A DNA stretch of 7,694 nt, taken from an uncultured Campylobacter sp. Its GTDB lineage: Bacteria > Campylobacterota > Campylobacteria > Campylobacterales > Campylobacteraceae. The stretch covers positions 1 to 7,694 of the forward strand of contig NZ_CALHXD010000091.1 in assembly GCF_938040115.1 (NCBI RefSeq). The letters are read 5' to 3'. Under the pieces are notes generated by a model that was not told the DNA's origin, made no database searches, and saw nothing but the letters and a program-made list of their open reading frames with translations. Numbering within the stretch: position 1 is the stretch's first letter; each line of letters begins with the position of its first letter. Of this stretch, positions 6,427-7,694 are shown one piece after another. Made by a program: the position numbers and the translations under genes.

Positions 6427-7119
6427 TCAGCGGTAATTTATCTCGTAAAGCTTCTGCGCAAACTCAAAATCCTCGGGCGTGTCGATATCGCAGACCAAAT
6501 TTCGCGGAAGCAAAAACGCCCTTGAGTGCGGCGCAAAGATCGGTTTTTTCTCCAGCCACGCCTCGCGCCTGCCGAAATAAAACGCGCCTGCGTCGTGATA
6601 GGCTCGCTCTAAATCCTGCGAGCGAGTTAGCGCAAACTGCGGGTAAAACATACTCACTGCGCCGTCCTCGCTAAGCCTGATCGCGCGCTGGATAGGGAAG
6701 CTAAACTCGGTCGCGGAAAATAAAAACTCGCACCCGGCTTCCTCAAATTTGCCGTACGCCTCGCGTAAAATTTCACCCGTGATGAGCGGCGCGGTCGCGT
6801 AAAGGCAGCAAACGTGAGCATATCCGCCTAGCCTCGCCGCTGCGTCCGCTACGGCGTCGCTACTGGTGGCGTAGTCGTCGCTCAGCGCAGCATCTCTCAT
6901 AAACGGAACTTGCGCACCGAATTTGACTGCTACGTCCGCGATCTCGGCATCGTCGGTGCTAACGATCACTCGCTCAAAAACGCCCGAATTTAGCGCCGCT
7001 TCGATGCTGTAGGCTATCAGCGGCTTGCCTAGAAAATCTTTAACGTTTTTGCGCGGTATGCGCTTGCTACCGCCGCGAGCCGGGATGACGCAAAGGGCGC
7101 GATTTTGGTTATCTCTCAT
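6427..7119 (-). CDS. pseF: PseF, pseudaminic acid cytidylyltransferase (CMP-pseudaminic acid synthetase)
   Basis: Activates pseudaminic acid with CTP to CMP-pseudaminic acid (EC 2.7.7.81), the donor for glycosyltransferases. Motifs of the CMP-NeuAc synthetase family: the CTP-binding loop VIPARGGSKRIPRKN (11-25), GKPLIAYSIEAA (31-42), VIVSTDD (51-57), CLYATAPL (105-112) and the metal-binding DIDTPEDF (211-218). I chose the ATG at 7117-7119, giving 230 residues, close to the C. jejuni enzyme; it has AGGGCGG nine bases upstream and starts 13 bases after the pseC stop. A longer reading from a TTG at 7161 would add 14 residues, place the start inside pseC, and extend before the conserved N-terminal strand, so I reject it. 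The 3' end is six bases from the small membrane gene. GC content is high compared with maf. Confidence 0.95.
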   Translation of the reverse strand: MRDNQNRALCVIPARGGSKRIPRKNVKDFLGKPLIAYSIEAALNSGVFERVIVSTDDAEIADVAVKFGAQVPFMRDAALSDDYATSSDAVADAAARLGGYAHVCCLYATAPLITGEILREAYGKFEEAGCEFLFSATEFSFPIQRAIRLSEDGAVSMFYPQFALTRSQDLERAYHDAGAFYFGRREAWLEKKPIFAPHSRAFLLPRNLVCDIDTPEDFEFAQKLYEINYR

Positions 7120-7132
7120 CAAATTTACCGCC

Positions 7133-7694
7133 CTAAACCCTGCAGCCTTGCGGCGTATCAAAGCTCTTTAAAACCTCAAAAAGCGTATCTGCGACGAAAT
7201 TTGCGTCCTCTAAACTCATGCACTGATGGCACGGGATACTAAGCTCGGCGGCGTAAAAATCCTCGGCGCTAGGCACCGAGATATCGCCGTAGCGCTCGCG
7301 GTAAAAGCTAAATTTATAAGTCGGCTTATAGTGCACCTGCACGCCGATACCGCGCTCGTGAAGGGCGGCGAAAATGTCCTCTTTGGCGCACCAAAACTGG
7401 CGAAATAGCAAGATAGGGTAGAGGTGGCGCGAACTAACGACGTCGCTAGGTAGCTTGATCACGCTAAAATACGGGTTTTTCTCAAATTTTTCGTCGTAAA
7501 ATTTAGCGATTTTCTCGCGCGCCGCGATGGTTTCGTCTAGCCTTTTTAGCTGATTTAGCCCTAGCGCGCAGGCGACGTCGGGTAGGCGGTAGTTGTAGCC
7601 AAGCAAGCTCTGGTCGCTGTCCCAGAGGCGTTTTTTGGCTATGCCGTGCGAGCGGTAGAGGCGTGCTAGGCGCGCTATCTCGTCGTCGTTGGTC
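7133..7694 (-). CDS. pseC: PseC, UDP-4-amino-4,6-dideoxy-N-acetyl-beta-L-altrosamine transaminase (partial, N-terminus off the right edge)
   Basis: PLP-dependent aminotransferase of the DegT/DnrJ/EryC1/StrS family that puts the C4 amino group, from glutamate, on the PseB product (EC 2.6.1.92). The window holds the C-terminal 186 residues, about half of the usual 370-380. The frame is open to the right edge; I extended it to base 7693 beyond the TTG at 7606, which is an internal leucine codon and not a start. Visible: TNDDEIARLARLYRSHGI at the cut end (the stretch just after the PLP-lysine loop), LGYNYRLPDVACALGLNQL (the family hallmark), SSRHLYPILL, RGIGVQVHYKPTYKF, SAEDFYAAELSIPCH and a helical C-terminus. 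The PLP lysine itself lies outside the window. The HYKP/SAEDFY pattern and pse neighbours make PseC much more likely than another sugar aminotransferase. It ends 13 bases before pseF. Confidence 0.92.
   Translation of the reverse strand, partial: TNDDEIARLARLYRSHGIAKKRLWDSDQSLLGYNYRLPDVACALGLNQLKRLDETIAAREKIAKFYDEKFEKNPYFSVIKLPSDVVSSRHLYPILLFRQFWCAKEDIFAALHERGIGVQVHYKPTYKFSFYRERYGDISVPSAEDFYAAELSIPCHQCMSLEDANFVADTLFEVLKSFDTPQGCRV

Noticed and set aside
7120..7161. A longer pseF beginning with TTG at 7161
   Set aside because: It would start inside pseC and add 14 residues before the conserved N-terminal strand; the ATG at 7119 has a better ribosome site and gives the family length.
7604..7606. 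TTG at 7606 as a start for pseC
   Set aside because: The frame stays open to the right edge and the upstream residues match the aminotransferase family, so this is an internal leucine codon.
1..7694. CRISPR arrays, tRNA or rRNA genes, insertion sequences, toxin-antitoxin or phage-defence genes
   Set aside because: Looked for on both strands; the window is filled by nine co-directed glycan genes and I see no spaced repeats, inverted terminal repeats, transposase frame or RNA gene signature.

Overview
The window reads as a glycan-synthesis region from a Campylobacter-type bacterium (Campylobacterota). Three things support this: the complete run of pseudaminic acid (Pse) enzymes, a Maf-family (MAF_flag10/DUF115) motility accessory protein beside them, and the very frequent AAATTT-centred words. 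Base composition is mixed: PseC and PseF coding sequence is GC-rich, the maf gene is clearly AT-rich. This points weakly to one of the higher-GC oral Campylobacter species rather than C. jejuni. The species cannot be fixed from the window.

Every gene I can support lies on the minus strand, so transcription runs from the right edge to the left. In that order: the C-terminal half of pseC (aminotransferase, cut by the right edge), pseF (CMP-Pse synthetase), an unrecognised 74-residue two-helix membrane protein, pseG (UDP-sugar hydrolase), pseH (GNAT acetyltransferase), pseI (Pse synthase), a 689-residue Maf protein, then after a 70-base gap an ABC-2 glycan-export permease (Wzm-type) and its ATPase (Wzt-type, cut by the left edge). 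Genes from pseC to maf are packed with gaps of 13 bases or fewer, or with overlaps, and look like one translationally coupled unit. The 1706-1776 gap is the only real intergenic space. It carries an extended -10 promoter candidate, so the exporter pair is probably a second transcription unit. A further extended -10 inside the end of pseH may feed pseI and maf.

Together the enzymes make CMP-pseudaminic acid from the PseB product: PseC transaminates, PseH N-acetylates, PseG removes UDP, PseI condenses the sugar with phosphoenolpyruvate, and PseF activates it with CTP. PseB is not in the window and may lie upstream of pseC. Two outlets for the sugar sit next door. The Maf protein belongs to the family needed to put nonulosonic acids on flagellin. 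The Wzm/Wzt pair belongs to the family that exports complete, lipid-linked O-antigen-type chains, and the Wzt has the start of a C-terminal extension like the carbohydrate-recognising domain of O-antigen exporters.

The pathway itself is well described. The least explained parts are the small membrane protein wedged between pseF and pseG, the pairing of a Pse/Maf cluster with an O-chain-type exporter, and the sequence-level oddities: A8 tracts in maf, a 13-base repeat at two gene junctions, and the AAATTT excess.
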